The translations under genes and the position numbers were made by a program. 64,000 bases of DNA from positions 372,001 through 436,000 of the forward strand of contig NZ_BSCT01000001.1 in the NCBI RefSeq assembly GCF_030159255.1, read 5' to 3'. Below the pieces are notes generated by a model, which did not search any database, was not told where the DNA came from, and saw only the letters and a list, made by a program, of their open reading frames with translations. The DNA comes from Bradyrhizobium sp. SSBR45G. GTDB lineage: Bacteria; Pseudomonadota; Alphaproteobacteria; Rhizobiales; Xanthobacteraceae. Within the stretch, counting starts at the first letter, position 1. Each line of letters opens with the position of its first letter. Below are positions 33,688 through 44,349 of this stretch, piece after piece.

Positions 33688-36222
33688 TCAGAACGCGATG
33701 CGCAGTCCGGCGCGGCCGCTGATGATGGTCGAGCGGTCGGAGAGGGCGAGATACTCGCCGGCCGAGAACAGTGTCAAGTTGCGGTTCTGCCATTCCAGCC
33801 CAAGGCCGCCGAAGCCGCCCCACACGTTGGACTGGCCCGGTGTCGCGAACGGGATCGTCTGTCCGAGCAGCGCCGCATTGACGCTGTTGCCGCCGACCCG
33901 CTGGGTGCCTAGCACGCCGGCGGTGAGGCTGGTCGACAGCACGTCGCCGGGCGAGAACGTGACGCTGCGTGTCAGCTTCGCTTCGCCGCGCTCCTCGAGC
34001 GTGCTCACGGTCTGGCCGTTCAGGGTCAATGGCGCGGTCGTGCCGGTTTCAGTAGTGCCGGCATAGGAGCCGTAGAGATAGCGCAGCCGGACCGAGGGCG
34101 TCAGCGTGTAGCTGGCGCCGGCGAGGCTTCCCAGCGCCCAGCGATGGCCGAAGGTCGCCTGCGGGCTCACGTACCAGCCGTTGAAGTTCGCGGACGCGGT
34201 CTCCAGGCCGCCCGCGACGAGGTTGTTGTTGATGGTGCGGCTCGAACTGTTGCGGGAGCTTCCGGCCTGTACCGCCGCGTGCAGGAAGGAGGCGCCGATG
34301 TCGTAGCGCGCATAAGCTCCGCCGAAGACGAGGTCGGCATTGCTGCTGCCCTGATTGAAGTCCACCGCGCTGCGGGTCTGGCCGCCACCGAGGAAGGCGC
34401 CGAGCCGCAGGCCGGGCCGCGTCTGCCAGTCACCGCCGATCATGCCGCCGTAGAACAGGTTCGTCGTCCGCAGCAGCACGCCGTCCTGCTGCTGGATGCG
34501 CTGGCCGGCGAAGCCGCGCGCCCAGACCGTGCTGCCGTCGCCATAGGTGACAGTCGGGTTCTTGAACTGAAGACCCTGGCCGGCATAGGCCGACAGTCCC
34601 GGCATCGCGGCGAAGGCTTCGTCGATGCGCGAGGAGGAGTCGGGAGCCGCGAAGGCGAGTGGTCCGCCGCCCGGGGCGCTGGTGCCGGTGAAGACCGGCA
34701 CGGCATCGAACACCGCGCGGCTGAAGTCGCCCAGGCTGCGCGCCGTCGCGGCAAACGTCGTAGGATCCACCGCGACGGCCCGGTTGCCGGAGACGGCGAA
34801 CGGCGTGGTGCCGGTCACCGTCGCCCCGGACAGCGTATCGAAGGTGAGGTTGTGGTTGCCGCCGCGGAAGTTGACGGTGTCGCCGCCGCCGCCGAGCTCG
34901 ATGGCGCCGATCAGGCGCGAGCCTGTCAGCAAAGTGAGGGTGTCGGCGCCCCCAGCGAACTGCAGCGCCGACGTGCTTCCGGAGACGGTGCCGGCGTTCG
35001 TGACATTCGCCGTGCCGAACACTTGAATGCCGAAGCCTTGGCCGCCCGTACCGGCCGCCCCGCTGATGCTCCCGGTGTTGAAGATGCTGGCATTGTTGCT
35101 GACGGAGATGCCGACGCCTCGGCCGCCAGCGCCCGACACGCTCGCGATGGTGCCAAAGTTCGACACGTTGGCGTCATTGGCGACGGCGATGCCATAGCTG
35201 AAGCCGGTCCCGACCGACGCGCTGGCGATGCTGCCCGAATTGGTCACGCTGGCGTTTCCACCGGCCGAAATGCCGATGCTCTGCTGGTCGCCTCTGGCCG
35301 TGATGGTCCCGGAATTGGCCACCGTGGCGTCCTGGCCGGCGAGAAGGCCGAGGCCGAACTGGCCGCCGTCCCCGGAGATGGTCCCGGAATTCGCCACGTC
35401 GGCCATGCCCGTGACAGCCAGCAGGCCGTAGGACTGACCGCCGGCGCCGGCGACAGCCGAGAGCGTGCCGGAGTTCGTCAAGCGGACGTTGCCATTGGCG
35501 CTGACCAGCCCGAAGGCTTGACCGCCTACGCCCGCGACCGCTGAAATGCTGCCGGAATTCGTGACGTCGGCATCGCGCTGGGCCTGGATGCCAAAAGCCA
35601 CGCCGGAGAAGCCCGCGGCGGCCGAAATCGTCCCGACATTCGTCACGCGCGCGTCCTGGCCGGTGACGATCCCATAGCTGCTGCCACTGTCGTCGGCCGC
35701 TCCGGAAATGGTGCCGGAGTTCGTCACATTGGCATTCCTGAACGCCAGGATGCCGATGCCTTGGAAGCTTCCGCTGCCGGTGATCGTTCCGGAGTTGGTC
35801 ACGTTGGCATCGTTGCCGACATAGAGGCCATAGCCGAGCACGCCGGATGGACCCGAGATCGCCGAGATGACACCGGAGTTCGCGATGGTGGCGTCGTTGT
35901 TGACGGCCACGCCGAGGGCCTGGAATCCGGAGCCTGAAATGGTGCCGAAATTGGTCACCTTGGCGTCTTGCAGGGCGCTGAGGCCGACGCCGGTTCCGGC
36001 CGCGTCAGTTCCGGAGATGGTGGCCGCACCGGCATTGGTCACCGTCGCGGTGCCACTATCCTCAAGGCCGGTCGCGCCCCCGGTCAGGGCGATGGAGTTG
36101 CTGCAGGTCTGGTTGGTCCCAGTGGCCTGGCACTGCTGCGCCAGAGCCGCGCCGGTTGGCAGCAACAGCCATCCCATCAGCAAGCTGCCGCCAACCGCGC
36201 GCTTCAATGCCATTTTGATCAA
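33688..36222 (-). CDS. Autotransporter with TNSGTISG-type repeats
   Basis: The 844-residue protein has a signal peptide (LLMGWLLLPTGAALAQQ), a passenger of about 17 imperfect repeats of roughly 20-28 residues with the core VTNSGTISG (for example ANVTNSGTITGSGS, ADVTNSGSISAVAG), then a C-terminal 12-strand beta-barrel of ~280 residues ending SGRAGLRIAF. The repeats suggest a right-handed beta-helix fibre at the cell surface. It is a type Va secretion adhesin-like protein; no protease or lipase motif was found in the passenger. It stands alone with ~170 bp upstream. Confidence 0.88.
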   Translation of the reverse strand: MIKMALKRAVGGSLLMGWLLLPTGAALAQQCQATGTNQTCSNSIALTGGATGLEDSGTATVTNAGAATISGTDAAGTGVGLSALQDAKVTNFGTISGSGFQALGVAVNNDATIANSGVISAISGPSGVLGYGLYVGNDANVTNSGTITGSGSFQGIGILAFRNANVTNSGTISGAADDSGSSYGIVTGQDARVTNVGTISAAAGFSGVAFGIQAQRDADVTNSGSISAVAGVGGQAFGLVSANGNVRLTNSGTLSAVAGAGGQSYGLLAVTGMADVANSGTISGDGGQFGLGLLAGQDATVANSGTITARGDQQSIGISAGGNASVTNSGSIASASVGTGFSYGIAVANDANVSNFGTIASVSGAGGRGVGISVSNNASIFNTGSISGAAGTGGQGFGIQVFGTANVTNAGTVSGSTSALQFAGGADTLTLLTGSRLIGAIELGGGGDTVNFRGGNHNLTFDTLSGATVTGTTPFAVSGNRAVAVDPTTFAATARSLGDFSRAVFDAVPVFTGTSAPGGGPLAFAAPDSSSRIDEAFAAMPGLSAYAGQGLQFKNPTVTYGDGSTVWARGFAGQRIQQQDGVLLRTTNLFYGGMIGGDWQTRPGLRLGAFLGGGQTRSAVDFNQGSSNADLVFGGAYARYDIGASFLHAAVQAGSSRNSSSRTINNNLVAGGLETASANFNGWYVSPQATFGHRWALGSLAGASYTLTPSVRLRYLYGSYAGTTETGTTAPLTLNGQTVSTLEERGEAKLTRSVTFSPGDVLSTSLTAGVLGTQRVGGNSVNAALLGQTIPFATPGQSNVWGGFGGLGLEWQNRNLTLFSAGEYLALSDRSTIISGRAGLRIAF

Positions 36223-36389
36223 CCAGTTTAAATATACCGCCAGTTGTGATGGAACATGGCGTGCATTAGGTCGTCAATGGGACTTGATACGGCGTATGTC
36301 CGGGGATGTCCGGATGTGTCTTTTCGATCTCACCCGGACACGATGTGGGCTCCGAAGGACGCGCGTTCAGCGCCGCTCCGGATCACCCC

Positions 36390-37181
36390 TCAATCGAACC
36401 AGGTCTTGTAGATCGCCTGGTAGCTGCCGTTCTCGGTGGAGATGTGCAGCCACTGGTCCACGAACGCCTTGAGCGCGACGTCGCGCTGCAGCCAGTAGGC
36501 CTTCTCGGAGAAATCGAACGGCTTGTCGGGATGGACCGCGCAGAGCACGCCCGGATGCAGCTTCTGCTGATAGCGGGTCTCGGAGGCGTCGGTCATCATC
36601 AGGTCGGCGTCGCCTTTGGCGATCTCCTCGAAGATGGTGACGTTGTCATTGTGGACGCGGATGTCGGCCGCCTTGACGTTGGCGCGGGCGAAGCGCTCGT
36701 TGGTGCCGCCGGGGTTGACGATGACGCGGGTGCCCGGTCTGTCGATGTCGGAGAGCGTCTGGTACTTCGAGGTGTCGCTGCAGCGCGCGATCGGGGTCTT
36801 GCCTTCGCGCATGATCGCCGTCGAGAAAAAGCCCTTCTTCTGGCGGTCGAGCGTGATCGAGACGCCACCCATCGCAACGTCGAACTTGTCGGCCTCGAAA
36901 TCCTTCATCAGCTGCGGCCAGCTGGTCGGCACGAACTCCACCTTCACGCCGAGCGCCTTGCCGAGCGCCTCGGCCATGTCGACGTCGAAGCCGGAGAACT
37001 TGCCCGTCGCCTTGTCGAGATAGGTGAACGGCTTGTAGTCGCCGGTCATGCCGACCCGCAGGGCGCCGCGCTGCACGATCTCATCGAGCCGTGAGGCTTG
37101 CTCGGCGGCGGCCGCGGCCACGACGCTGCAGAGCAGCGCCACGCCGGTCAGGGCGGCGATCGTCCGGTTGAAAAGTCCCAT
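36390..37181 (-). CDS. PheC-like periplasmic protein (cyclohexadienyl dehydratase / SBP family 3)
   Basis: The 263-residue protein has a signal peptide (ALTGVALLCSVVAAAAAEQ) and the family-3 solute-binding fold. It follows Pseudomonas PheC closely in DVAMGGVSITLDRQKKGFFS, PGTRVIVNPGGTNERFARAN, HNDNVTIFEEIAKGDADLMM, TDASETRYQQKLHPGVLCAV and HPDKPFDFSEKAYWLQRDVA, including the Glu of the TDA.E segment that is catalytic in PheC. PheC converts prephenate or arogenate to phenylpyruvate or phenylalanine in the periplasm. No permease gene is adjacent, which favours an enzyme, but an amino-acid-binding role is not excluded. Confidence 0.78.
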   Translation of the reverse strand: MGLFNRTIAALTGVALLCSVVAAAAAEQASRLDEIVQRGALRVGMTGDYKPFTYLDKATGKFSGFDVDMAEALGKALGVKVEFVPTSWPQLMKDFEADKFDVAMGGVSITLDRQKKGFFSTAIMREGKTPIARCSDTSKYQTLSDIDRPGTRVIVNPGGTNERFARANVKAADIRVHNDNVTIFEEIAKGDADLMMTDASETRYQQKLHPGVLCAVHPDKPFDFSEKAYWLQRDVALKAFVDQWLHISTENGSYQAIYKTWFD

Positions 37182-37264
37182 ATTGAAATACCTCGCTTGG
37201 TTGGGCCGCGCTATTCTTAGCCGAGGTCGCCACGCGCGACGAGGGGCCGCGGGACGGGGGGGTG

Positions 37265-37780
37265 ATGAGCATTTCGTTGGTGCAGGCGTCGGTCGAGACG
37301 TTCGTGCCGTATCTTCGCAACTTGTCGGCGCTGCTCGACAAGGCCGCAGCCTTTGCCGAGGCGCGGGGCATCGATCCGGCGGACCTGCTGCAGGCGCGGC
37401 TCGCCCCCGACATGTTCAATCTGATCCGGCAGGTCTGCGAGGCCAACCGCCACGCCACCATCGCCTGCGCGTTGCTGGCCGGTCAGCCGCAGCCCATGGT
37501 CGCCGAAAGCGACACGGATGTGGCCGGGTTGAAGGCGAGGATTGCAATCGCGATCGACCATGTGCGGAGCGCGCCACGCGCAGCGATCGAAGACGGTGCA
37601 GAGCGCGAGGCCGTCTTCACCTTCCGCAACGGCGCGACGCGCCGGTTCGCGGATGGCCGCTCATTGCTGCTGACGTTCAGCCTGCCGCAGTTCTTTTTTC
37701 ATGTCACCACGGCCTATGACATCCTGCGCCATGCCGGTGTGCCGTTGGCGAAGTCGGACTATCTCGGATTGCCGCGATAG
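37265..37780 (+). CDS. DUF1993 domain-containing protein
   Basis: The 171-residue protein is helical and matches DUF1993: VPYLRNLSALLDKAAAFAEA, LAPDMFNLIRQVCEANRHA, a region with DGRSLLLTF, and the C-terminal FFHVTTAYDILRHAGVPLAK. The fold is DinB-like, a four-helix bundle; conserved His residues could bind metal, but the function is not known. ATG 37265 follows a run of G (GGGACGGGGGGGTG); a GTG directly before it could also start. It diverges from the PheC-like gene. Confidence 0.8.
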   Translation: MSISLVQASVETFVPYLRNLSALLDKAAAFAEARGIDPADLLQARLAPDMFNLIRQVCEANRHATIACALLAGQPQPMVAESDTDVAGLKARIAIAIDHVRSAPRAAIEDGAEREAVFTFRNGATRRFADGRSLLLTFSLPQFFFHVTTAYDILRHAGVPLAKSDYLGLPR

Positions 37781-37891
37781 GGGCGTGGTGCGAAAACGAC
37801 ATGAGGCCGCCCGCAGGCGTCACGCACAGCCATCCTTCGACGAGCTGATCGCTACATCGGCCGCTTTGCCGTCGTCCCTTTGAAGCGCCGG

Positions 37892-38293
37892 CTACTTCTC
37901 GCCGCGACCCGTGGGGGTGAACGGGGCGGTCGGGCCCTTGCCGGTCATCTCGTTCTTCAGCGCCTCGAAGCGCTCGATCGCCTCACGCGCGCGGGCATCG
38001 ACCGTCTTGATGGCAGCTTCGGCGCTCATCGGTCCGGTGCTCACTGCAATCGAGGTCGGACCGACGGTCTCGTCGACATAGTAGCCGTCGTCGCCCCGCC
38101 GGGACGTCCAGCGGAAACGGATTGCGGAGATCGGACCCGGACCGACCTTGGTGTAGCCGTCAGCCTGTTCAAACGGGATGACCGCGGCGGCCTTCCTGGA
38201 CGGCGGCGTGGCCTTGTCGGCCGGCTTGGCGGTTTCAGGCTGATCCAGAATGCTCGCTATCGTTGCGAGCGCATGCTCCGTCGCAACACTCAT
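37892..38293 (-). CDS. Hypothetical protein (133 aa)
   Basis: A 133-residue soluble protein with a helical N-terminus (VATEHALATIASILDQPE), a charged linker, a beta-rich centre (YTKVGPGPISAIRFRWTSRR, DGYYVDETVGPTSIAVSTG) and a final helix (AREAIERFEALKNEM). No signal peptide. Codon use is normal for the region. The family was not recognised. Confidence 0.6.
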   Translation of the reverse strand: MSVATEHALATIASILDQPETAKPADKATPPSRKAAAVIPFEQADGYTKVGPGPISAIRFRWTSRRGDDGYYVDETVGPTSIAVSTGPMSAEAAIKTVDARAREAIERFEALKNEMTGKGPTAPFTPTGRGEK

Positions 38294-38494
38294 GATCGCC
38301 CCTGTTCCCTACCGGCGCGCGTAACCTTCGGCGCCAATAGTCCCAGTTGTAGCGAGATTTGGGCAGGTTGCAAGAATGCGTTCAAAATTGGGCGACAAAG
38401 AGGTGGAGAAAGGTTCTGACATCCGCGTGATGGCACCCCGGCACCTGCCCCATCGCTGAAGGGCAGGGCCGTCTCCATCGTACCAGCGCTGCTG

Positions 38495-39493
38495 CTACAG
38501 CACGTCCTGATTGATCACGTTCTGCCGAATCGGATCGCCGTCCAGGACGCTCAGGATGTTGCGCGCGGTCTGCTCGCTCATCCGGTCGACCGCCTCGCGG
38601 GTGACGCCGGCGACGTGCGGGGCCATGATCACGTTGGGCAGAGCATGGAGCGCATGGCCGACCGGCGGCGGCTCCTGCTCGAACACGTCGAGGCCGGCGC
38701 CGGCCAGCCGTCCCGACGACAGCGCATCATACAGCGCGGCCTCGTCGATCAGGCCGCCGCGGGCGGTGTTGATCAGGTAGGCCGAGGGCTTCATCAACCG
38801 CAGACGCGCGGCATTGAACAGGCCGATCGTCTCCGGCGTCTTCGGGCAGTGGATGCTGACGAAGTCGGCGCGCGGCAGGGCGGCATCGAGATCGGCGACC
38901 GCCTCGCAGCCGGCAGCGGTGATATCGGCGGCGGGCTTGTAGGGATCGTAGACCAGGACCTGCATCTCCATCGCGAGGCAGCGCTTGGCGGTGCGGGTGC
39001 CGATGCGGCCGAAGCCGATGATCAGCACTGTCTTGCCGTAGAGATCGAACGGCAGCACGCCGAGGCGCGCGCCCCAGGTGCCGTCCTTGACCATCGCATG
39101 CATCTCGCTGGCGCGCTTGGCGAGCGTCAGCATCATGAACAGCGCCTGCTCGGCGACCGAGGGCGAGTTGGCGGTGCCGGCCACCATCAGCGGCACCTTG
39201 TGCCTGGAGAGCGCGGGAACGTCGACGGCGTCGAAGCCGACGCCGATCCGGGTCACGACCTTCATGTCGCCGGCGGCCAGCAGTTCCGGCTCGCCGAAGC
39301 GGGTGGCGCCGAGCGCGACGCCATGCACGGGCGCGTGGGCGGTGAGCAGCGCGGAGAATTCGGCCGCCGAGATCATGTTGGGAAACTCGATCATCTCGAC
39401 GTCGTCGCGCGCCGCGAGCAGCGCGCGGCCCTTGGCCGAGAAGGATTCCGTGACGAGGATCTTGTTCTTGTTGCTGGCCGTCCTGGTGCTCAT
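38495..39493 (-). CDS. D-2-hydroxyacid dehydrogenase (NAD-binding)
   Basis: The 332-residue protein has the formate/glycerate dehydrogenase layout: VTRIGVGFDAVDVPAL, the Rossmann motif VLIIGFGRIGTRTAKRCLAM, the catalytic Arg region LINTARGGLIDEAALYDALS, the Glu in GLDVFEQEPPP and the catalytic His in MAPHVAGVTREAVD. It reduces a 2-oxoacid or oxidises a D-2-hydroxyacid; phosphoglycerate, hydroxypyruvate and glyoxylate are options. It is last in the ABC transporter operon (37 bp after the ATPase gene), so it probably acts on the imported compound or its product. Confidence 0.87.
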   Translation of the reverse strand: MSTRTASNKNKILVTESFSAKGRALLAARDDVEMIEFPNMISAAEFSALLTAHAPVHGVALGATRFGEPELLAAGDMKVVTRIGVGFDAVDVPALSRHKVPLMVAGTANSPSVAEQALFMMLTLAKRASEMHAMVKDGTWGARLGVLPFDLYGKTVLIIGFGRIGTRTAKRCLAMEMQVLVYDPYKPAADITAAGCEAVADLDAALPRADFVSIHCPKTPETIGLFNAARLRLMKPSAYLINTARGGLIDEAALYDALSSGRLAGAGLDVFEQEPPPVGHALHALPNVIMAPHVAGVTREAVDRMSEQTARNILSVLDGDPIRQNVINQDVL

Positions 39494-39530
39494 GTCCTGC
39501 CCTTGACCCGATTTTCTTGTCGGGCCGTCG

Positions 39531-40631
<1,101 letters not shown>

Positions 40632-40649
40632 GTCAACGAACCCCTCATG

Positions 40650-41561
40650 TCAGCCCTTGGTCGCGCCAGCGGTGAGGCCGGCGATGTAGTAGTCCATCAG
40701 GAACGCGTAGATGATCAGCGGCGGCGCGGCGCCAAGCAGGGCGCCGGTCATGATCTGCCCCCAGTTGAAGACGTCGCCCTTGATCAGGGTGGTGACGATG
40801 CCGACCGGCAGCACCAATTGGTCCGCCGAGGTCGTGAACACCAGCGGATACAGGAACTGCGCCCAGGACACCGTGAAGGCGAAGATGGTCGCGGCGATCA
40901 GGCCGGGCAGGGCGACAGGGATGAAGATCCGCGTCAAGGTCTGCAGCCAGGAAGCGCCGTCGATGATCGCGGCCTCGTCGAGTTCCTTCGGGATCGAGGC
41001 GAAATAGCCGATCATGATCCAGGTGCAGAACGGCACCGTCAGGGTCGGATAGATGAACAGCAGCACGTACCAGCGGTTGATCAGCTGGATGCCGGTGACG
41101 TCGCCGATCATCGCGAACATCTTGAACAGCGGAATGAACAGCAGACTGTCCGGGATCAGATAGGTCAGGAATACGCCGGTGGCGAGCGTCGCCGAGCCCC
41201 AGAACTTCATGCGCGACAGCGCGAACGCGGCGGGAATGCTGATCAGCATGGTGATGATCACGACGATGATCGAGACCATAGCAGAGTTGAAGAAGAACCG
41301 CAGGAACTGGTTCGAGGTCAGAAGCCCGGCATAGTTCTCCAGGGTGGGGTGAAACACCCACCATGGGTTGGTCGCGGCCGAGATCTCCGCGCTGCCTTTC
41401 AACGAGGTGATCAGCATATAGAGCGGCGGCACCAGCGAGAAGATCGCGAACAAGGTCAGGAAGAAGTACGACCAGCGCAGCGCCCAGGTGCGGTCGCGGC
41501 TCATCGAGCCATATTTGACATTGCGGGTGGGACCGGCCTTGTCGATCGTGAGCGTGCTCAT
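40650..41561 (-). CDS. Carbohydrate ABC transporter permease (MalG-like)
   Basis: A 303-residue permease with six membrane helices. The EAA cytoplasmic loop is SIPKELDEAAIIDGASWLQT, with the glycine needed for ATPase contact, and the C-terminus runs LLGAAPPLIIYAFLMDYYIAG. Typical of the second permease (MalG type) of CUT1 sugar importers. The ATG at 41561 overlaps the upstream permease stop by one base (TGATG), indicating coupled translation. Confidence 0.92.
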   Translation of the reverse strand: MSTLTIDKAGPTRNVKYGSMSRDRTWALRWSYFFLTLFAIFSLVPPLYMLITSLKGSAEISAATNPWWVFHPTLENYAGLLTSNQFLRFFFNSAMVSIIVVIITMLISIPAAFALSRMKFWGSATLATGVFLTYLIPDSLLFIPLFKMFAMIGDVTGIQLINRWYVLLFIYPTLTVPFCTWIMIGYFASIPKELDEAAIIDGASWLQTLTRIFIPVALPGLIAATIFAFTVSWAQFLYPLVFTTSADQLVLPVGIVTTLIKGDVFNWGQIMTGALLGAAPPLIIYAFLMDYYIAGLTAGATKG

Positions 41562-42499
41562 CAGGATTCATTGCCCCGCTTGTTGACGTCGCGCAGGATG
41601 AAGATCGCGGCCACCGCCAGGATCGGCACCATGAACAGCGAGACGCTGGCGCCGAGCGGAATGTCGCTGCCCTCGATGCCGACGCGGAACGCCCAGGTCG
41701 CGAAGATGTGCGTCTTGTCGAGCGGGCCGCCGGCGGTGAGGATGCGGACGATGTCGAAATTGGCGAACGTCACGATCAGCGAGAACAGCGTGGTGATGGC
41801 GATGATGTTGCGCATCATCGGCAGGGTCACATACCAGATCCGCTGCCACCAGTTGGCGCCGTCGATCGCCGCGGCCTCGTAGAGCTGCTCGGGAACCGAT
41901 TTCAGCGCCGCCAGATACATGATCATGAAGAACGGCGCGCCGTACCAGACGTTCACCAGGATCACCGAGAACCGGGCCCAGGCGGCATCGCCGGTCCAGG
42001 GAATGGGACCGATGCCGAAGAAGCCGAGCGTGTAGTTGAAGGCGCTGTAGGACGGGTCGAACAGCCACAGCCAGGCGAGCGTGCTCATCGCGGGCGGGAT
42101 CACCCAGGGCACCAAGAGCATGCCGCGCCATTTGCGCTGCCCCTTGGCCGGGATGTTGTGCACGAAATGCGCGACGATGAAGCCGATCAGCGCCTTGAAC
42201 ACGACGGCCGTGATCGCAAAGATGCAGGACTGCTTGACGACCAGCCAGAACGTGTCGCGCTTGAACAGGAACTCGAAATTGCCGAAGCCGACGAACCGCT
42301 GCATCGACTTGTTCAAAGTGGCGAGATGCACCGAGTAGAAGGCGGGATAGACGACCAGCAGCGCGATCAGCAGGATCAACGGCAGCGTCATCAGGAAGGC
42401 CGTGGTCGACTTTCGCTTCAGCGCCTTTCGCAAGCTGCTGCGGCCAGCGGCCTTGCGGGGGCGGGCGGCGGCCGTTTCGCCGATGGCGGTATCAACCAT
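41561..42499 (-). CDS. Carbohydrate ABC transporter permease (MalF-like)
   Basis: The 312-residue permease has a basic N-terminus (RPRKAAGRSSLRKALKRKS), six membrane helices and the EAA loop SVPEQLYEAAAIDGANWWQR. FLMTLPLILLIALLVVYPAF is the first helix. It partners the MalG-like subunit. The ATG at 42499 was preferred to the long in-frame opening at 43138, which would overlap the binding-protein gene; it lies 113 bp after that gene. Confidence 0.92.
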   Translation of the reverse strand: MVDTAIGETAAARPRKAAGRSSLRKALKRKSTTAFLMTLPLILLIALLVVYPAFYSVHLATLNKSMQRFVGFGNFEFLFKRDTFWLVVKQSCIFAITAVVFKALIGFIVAHFVHNIPAKGQRKWRGMLLVPWVIPPAMSTLAWLWLFDPSYSAFNYTLGFFGIGPIPWTGDAAWARFSVILVNVWYGAPFFMIMYLAALKSVPEQLYEAAAIDGANWWQRIWYVTLPMMRNIIAITTLFSLIVTFANFDIVRILTAGGPLDKTHIFATWAFRVGIEGSDIPLGASVSLFMVPILAVAAIFILRDVNKRGNES

Positions 42500-42612
42500 G
42501 AGAGCGAGCTCCTCGTGAGGTCCCCGGCGGATGGCGTTGACTGGATGTGGAACGGATAAAGTGCGCGGCCCGCCTGATGATGCGGGCCGCCAAGGTTGCA
42601 ACGGACGCCTGC

Positions 42613-43953
42613 TCAGCTGCGCAGGAAGCCCTCGCACTCGCCCTCGGCCCAGGTGAGCGTCTTCTCCAGGCTTTCGCCCTGGGCATAGCGCAGGCACATC
42701 TTGGTCTGCGTCGCCTGGAAATAGATCTGCTGCGCGACCTTGGGCGGAGCCGGTGACGCCGCGATCGAGAGCACCTGCTGCTGATAAGGATCCGGGTAGT
42801 GGAAGATCGTGCCCTTGGGCGGTCCCTGTTCGACCCAGATCTTCAGCTTTGTCAGCTTCTCGAAGGCCGGCAGGTCGTAGCCGCCGCTCGCGTCCACCAT
42901 CTTCTCGATCGAAGACGGCTTGGAGAGATGCACGAGCAGGCTCTTCGCCGCCGGCTTGTTCTTGGAGAAGCTCCAGATCGACCAGAAGTAGGGCAGGAAC
43001 GGCGCGAAGCGGCCTTTGGGGCCCGCTGGAAAGCCGTGGGTCCAGCACTGCTCCGCCACTTGCGGTGCATCGCGCTTGGCGACTGCCCAGGCGCTCGGCG
43101 GGTTCATGATCAGCGCGCCCTTGCCCGCGATCAGCCATTTGTTGTTCGAGGCGTCGTCCCAGGCACCGACATCCGGCGGCAGGAAGGCGATCAGCTTCTT
43201 GTAGAACTCGAGCACCTGGCGCACCGCATCGGTCTTGACGGTGAGGTCGCCCTTGGCGTTGACCAATTCGGCGCCGAACGCCTTGAAGAACGCGCCCGCC
43301 GTATCGACATTGTCGGACGTTTCGCCGAGCCCGATTCCAAACGGGACCCCGGCCTTGTGACAGGCCTCAGCGGCCTTGAGAAACGTATCGGTGGTCCAGT
43401 TCTCGGCCTTGGGCGGACCGCCTGCCGGATACATCTCCTGTACGTCGATGCCGGCATGTTTCTTCATCAGGTCGATGCGCGAGCAGGGGCCCTTGATCTG
43501 GCTGCCGACACAGGCGGGCACGCCCATCCATTTGCCGTCGAGCATTCCCAGATATTTGACGGTATCGTTGACGGCACCGTTCTCCTGGATGATGGGCTCC
43601 ATGATGTCGTTCACGGGCTCCATCAGGTCGGAGTTGGAGTGGCACCACCAGGTCGGCATCTGGAAGATGTCATGGCCGGACTTGGCTTGCGCCTCGGCGG
43701 CGATGGTCACGAGGTTCTTGTTGCCCTGGCTGGTGATGTAGTCGATCTCGAGATCGACCTTCTCCTTGGCCGCCCATTCCTTGCAGAGCTCCGTCGACGC
43801 ATCGTTGGCGCCTGGAACCCAGTGGTCCCAGAACCCGATCGAGAGCTTGCCGGCGGCGTACGCTCCGCGCACATAGGGCGCGGTGATCATGACCGCCGAG
43901 GCGGCAGCAGTTGCAGCAACGAATTGTCGGCGATCCAGCTTCCTCCGTGACAT
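42613..43953 (-). CDS. Carbohydrate ABC transporter substrate-binding protein (Tat signal)
   Basis: The 446-residue family-1 binding protein begins MSRRKLDRRQFVAATAAASA, a twin-arginine export signal (RRQFVAA) with cleavage near AYAA. The mature protein has LSIGFWDHWVPGANDAS, HDIFQMPTWWCHSNSDLMEP and LNGGKW-type segments (LGMLDGKWMGVPACVGSQIK) typical of CUT1 sugar-binding proteins. Substrate unknown; the dehydrogenase at the operon end suggests a sugar acid or polyol. The ATG at 43953 places the Tat motif at the N-terminus. Confidence 0.9.
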   Translation of the reverse strand: MSRRKLDRRQFVAATAAASAVMITAPYVRGAYAAGKLSIGFWDHWVPGANDASTELCKEWAAKEKVDLEIDYITSQGNKNLVTIAAEAQAKSGHDIFQMPTWWCHSNSDLMEPVNDIMEPIIQENGAVNDTVKYLGMLDGKWMGVPACVGSQIKGPCSRIDLMKKHAGIDVQEMYPAGGPPKAENWTTDTFLKAAEACHKAGVPFGIGLGETSDNVDTAGAFFKAFGAELVNAKGDLTVKTDAVRQVLEFYKKLIAFLPPDVGAWDDASNNKWLIAGKGALIMNPPSAWAVAKRDAPQVAEQCWTHGFPAGPKGRFAPFLPYFWSIWSFSKNKPAAKSLLVHLSKPSSIEKMVDASGGYDLPAFEKLTKLKIWVEQGPPKGTIFHYPDPYQQQVLSIAASPAPPKVAQQIYFQATQTKMCLRYAQGESLEKTLTWAEGECEGFLRS

Positions 43954-44349
43954 GGCGTTCCCTCCCTGGTGAGCCAAGCATTCGGTTGATGGCGAATCCT
44001 GTTTGTTAGTTGTTGCGTCGCGTCGGGCGCGACTGGATTTCGCTTGGCTGCGATCAGAGCAGAATTGCGTGCGACTGTCGAGAAAGCAGGTGCGGCGACA
44101 CATAGCACTCATGGCGTGCACATTTCGTCGCAGGGTCCGCAGCTGATCGCATCGCAGCGATGAACGCTGCGATGCGATGCGGCTCGCAACCGAAGTCACG
44201 ATCAGCGTCGCTCGACCTGTTCGATGCGGTGCTGCTTCGCGCGGCAGATGGACTTACGCGTTGCGGCAACGATAGAATTGATCCGACTCGTGGCCACATG
44301 ACCGAGGTGTCGCGAGCCGGTGGCGCTTAGTTGCATGGAACCTGAATTG
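43954..44349. other. Divergent intergenic region (396 bp)
   Basis: Separates the sugar ABC operon (minus) from the CpxP-like gene (plus). The 14-bp hairpin is the only clear structure. No small frame with a ribosome site was found. Confidence 0.45.
44146..44178. repeat. Perfect 14-bp hairpin in the operon's upstream region
   Basis: ATCGCATCGCAGCG and CGCTGCGATGCGAT, loop ATGAA. It is about 190 bp upstream of the sugar-binding gene start and 170 bp upstream of the divergent gene. No T run follows, so it may be a repressor operator or structural element. Confidence 0.45.
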
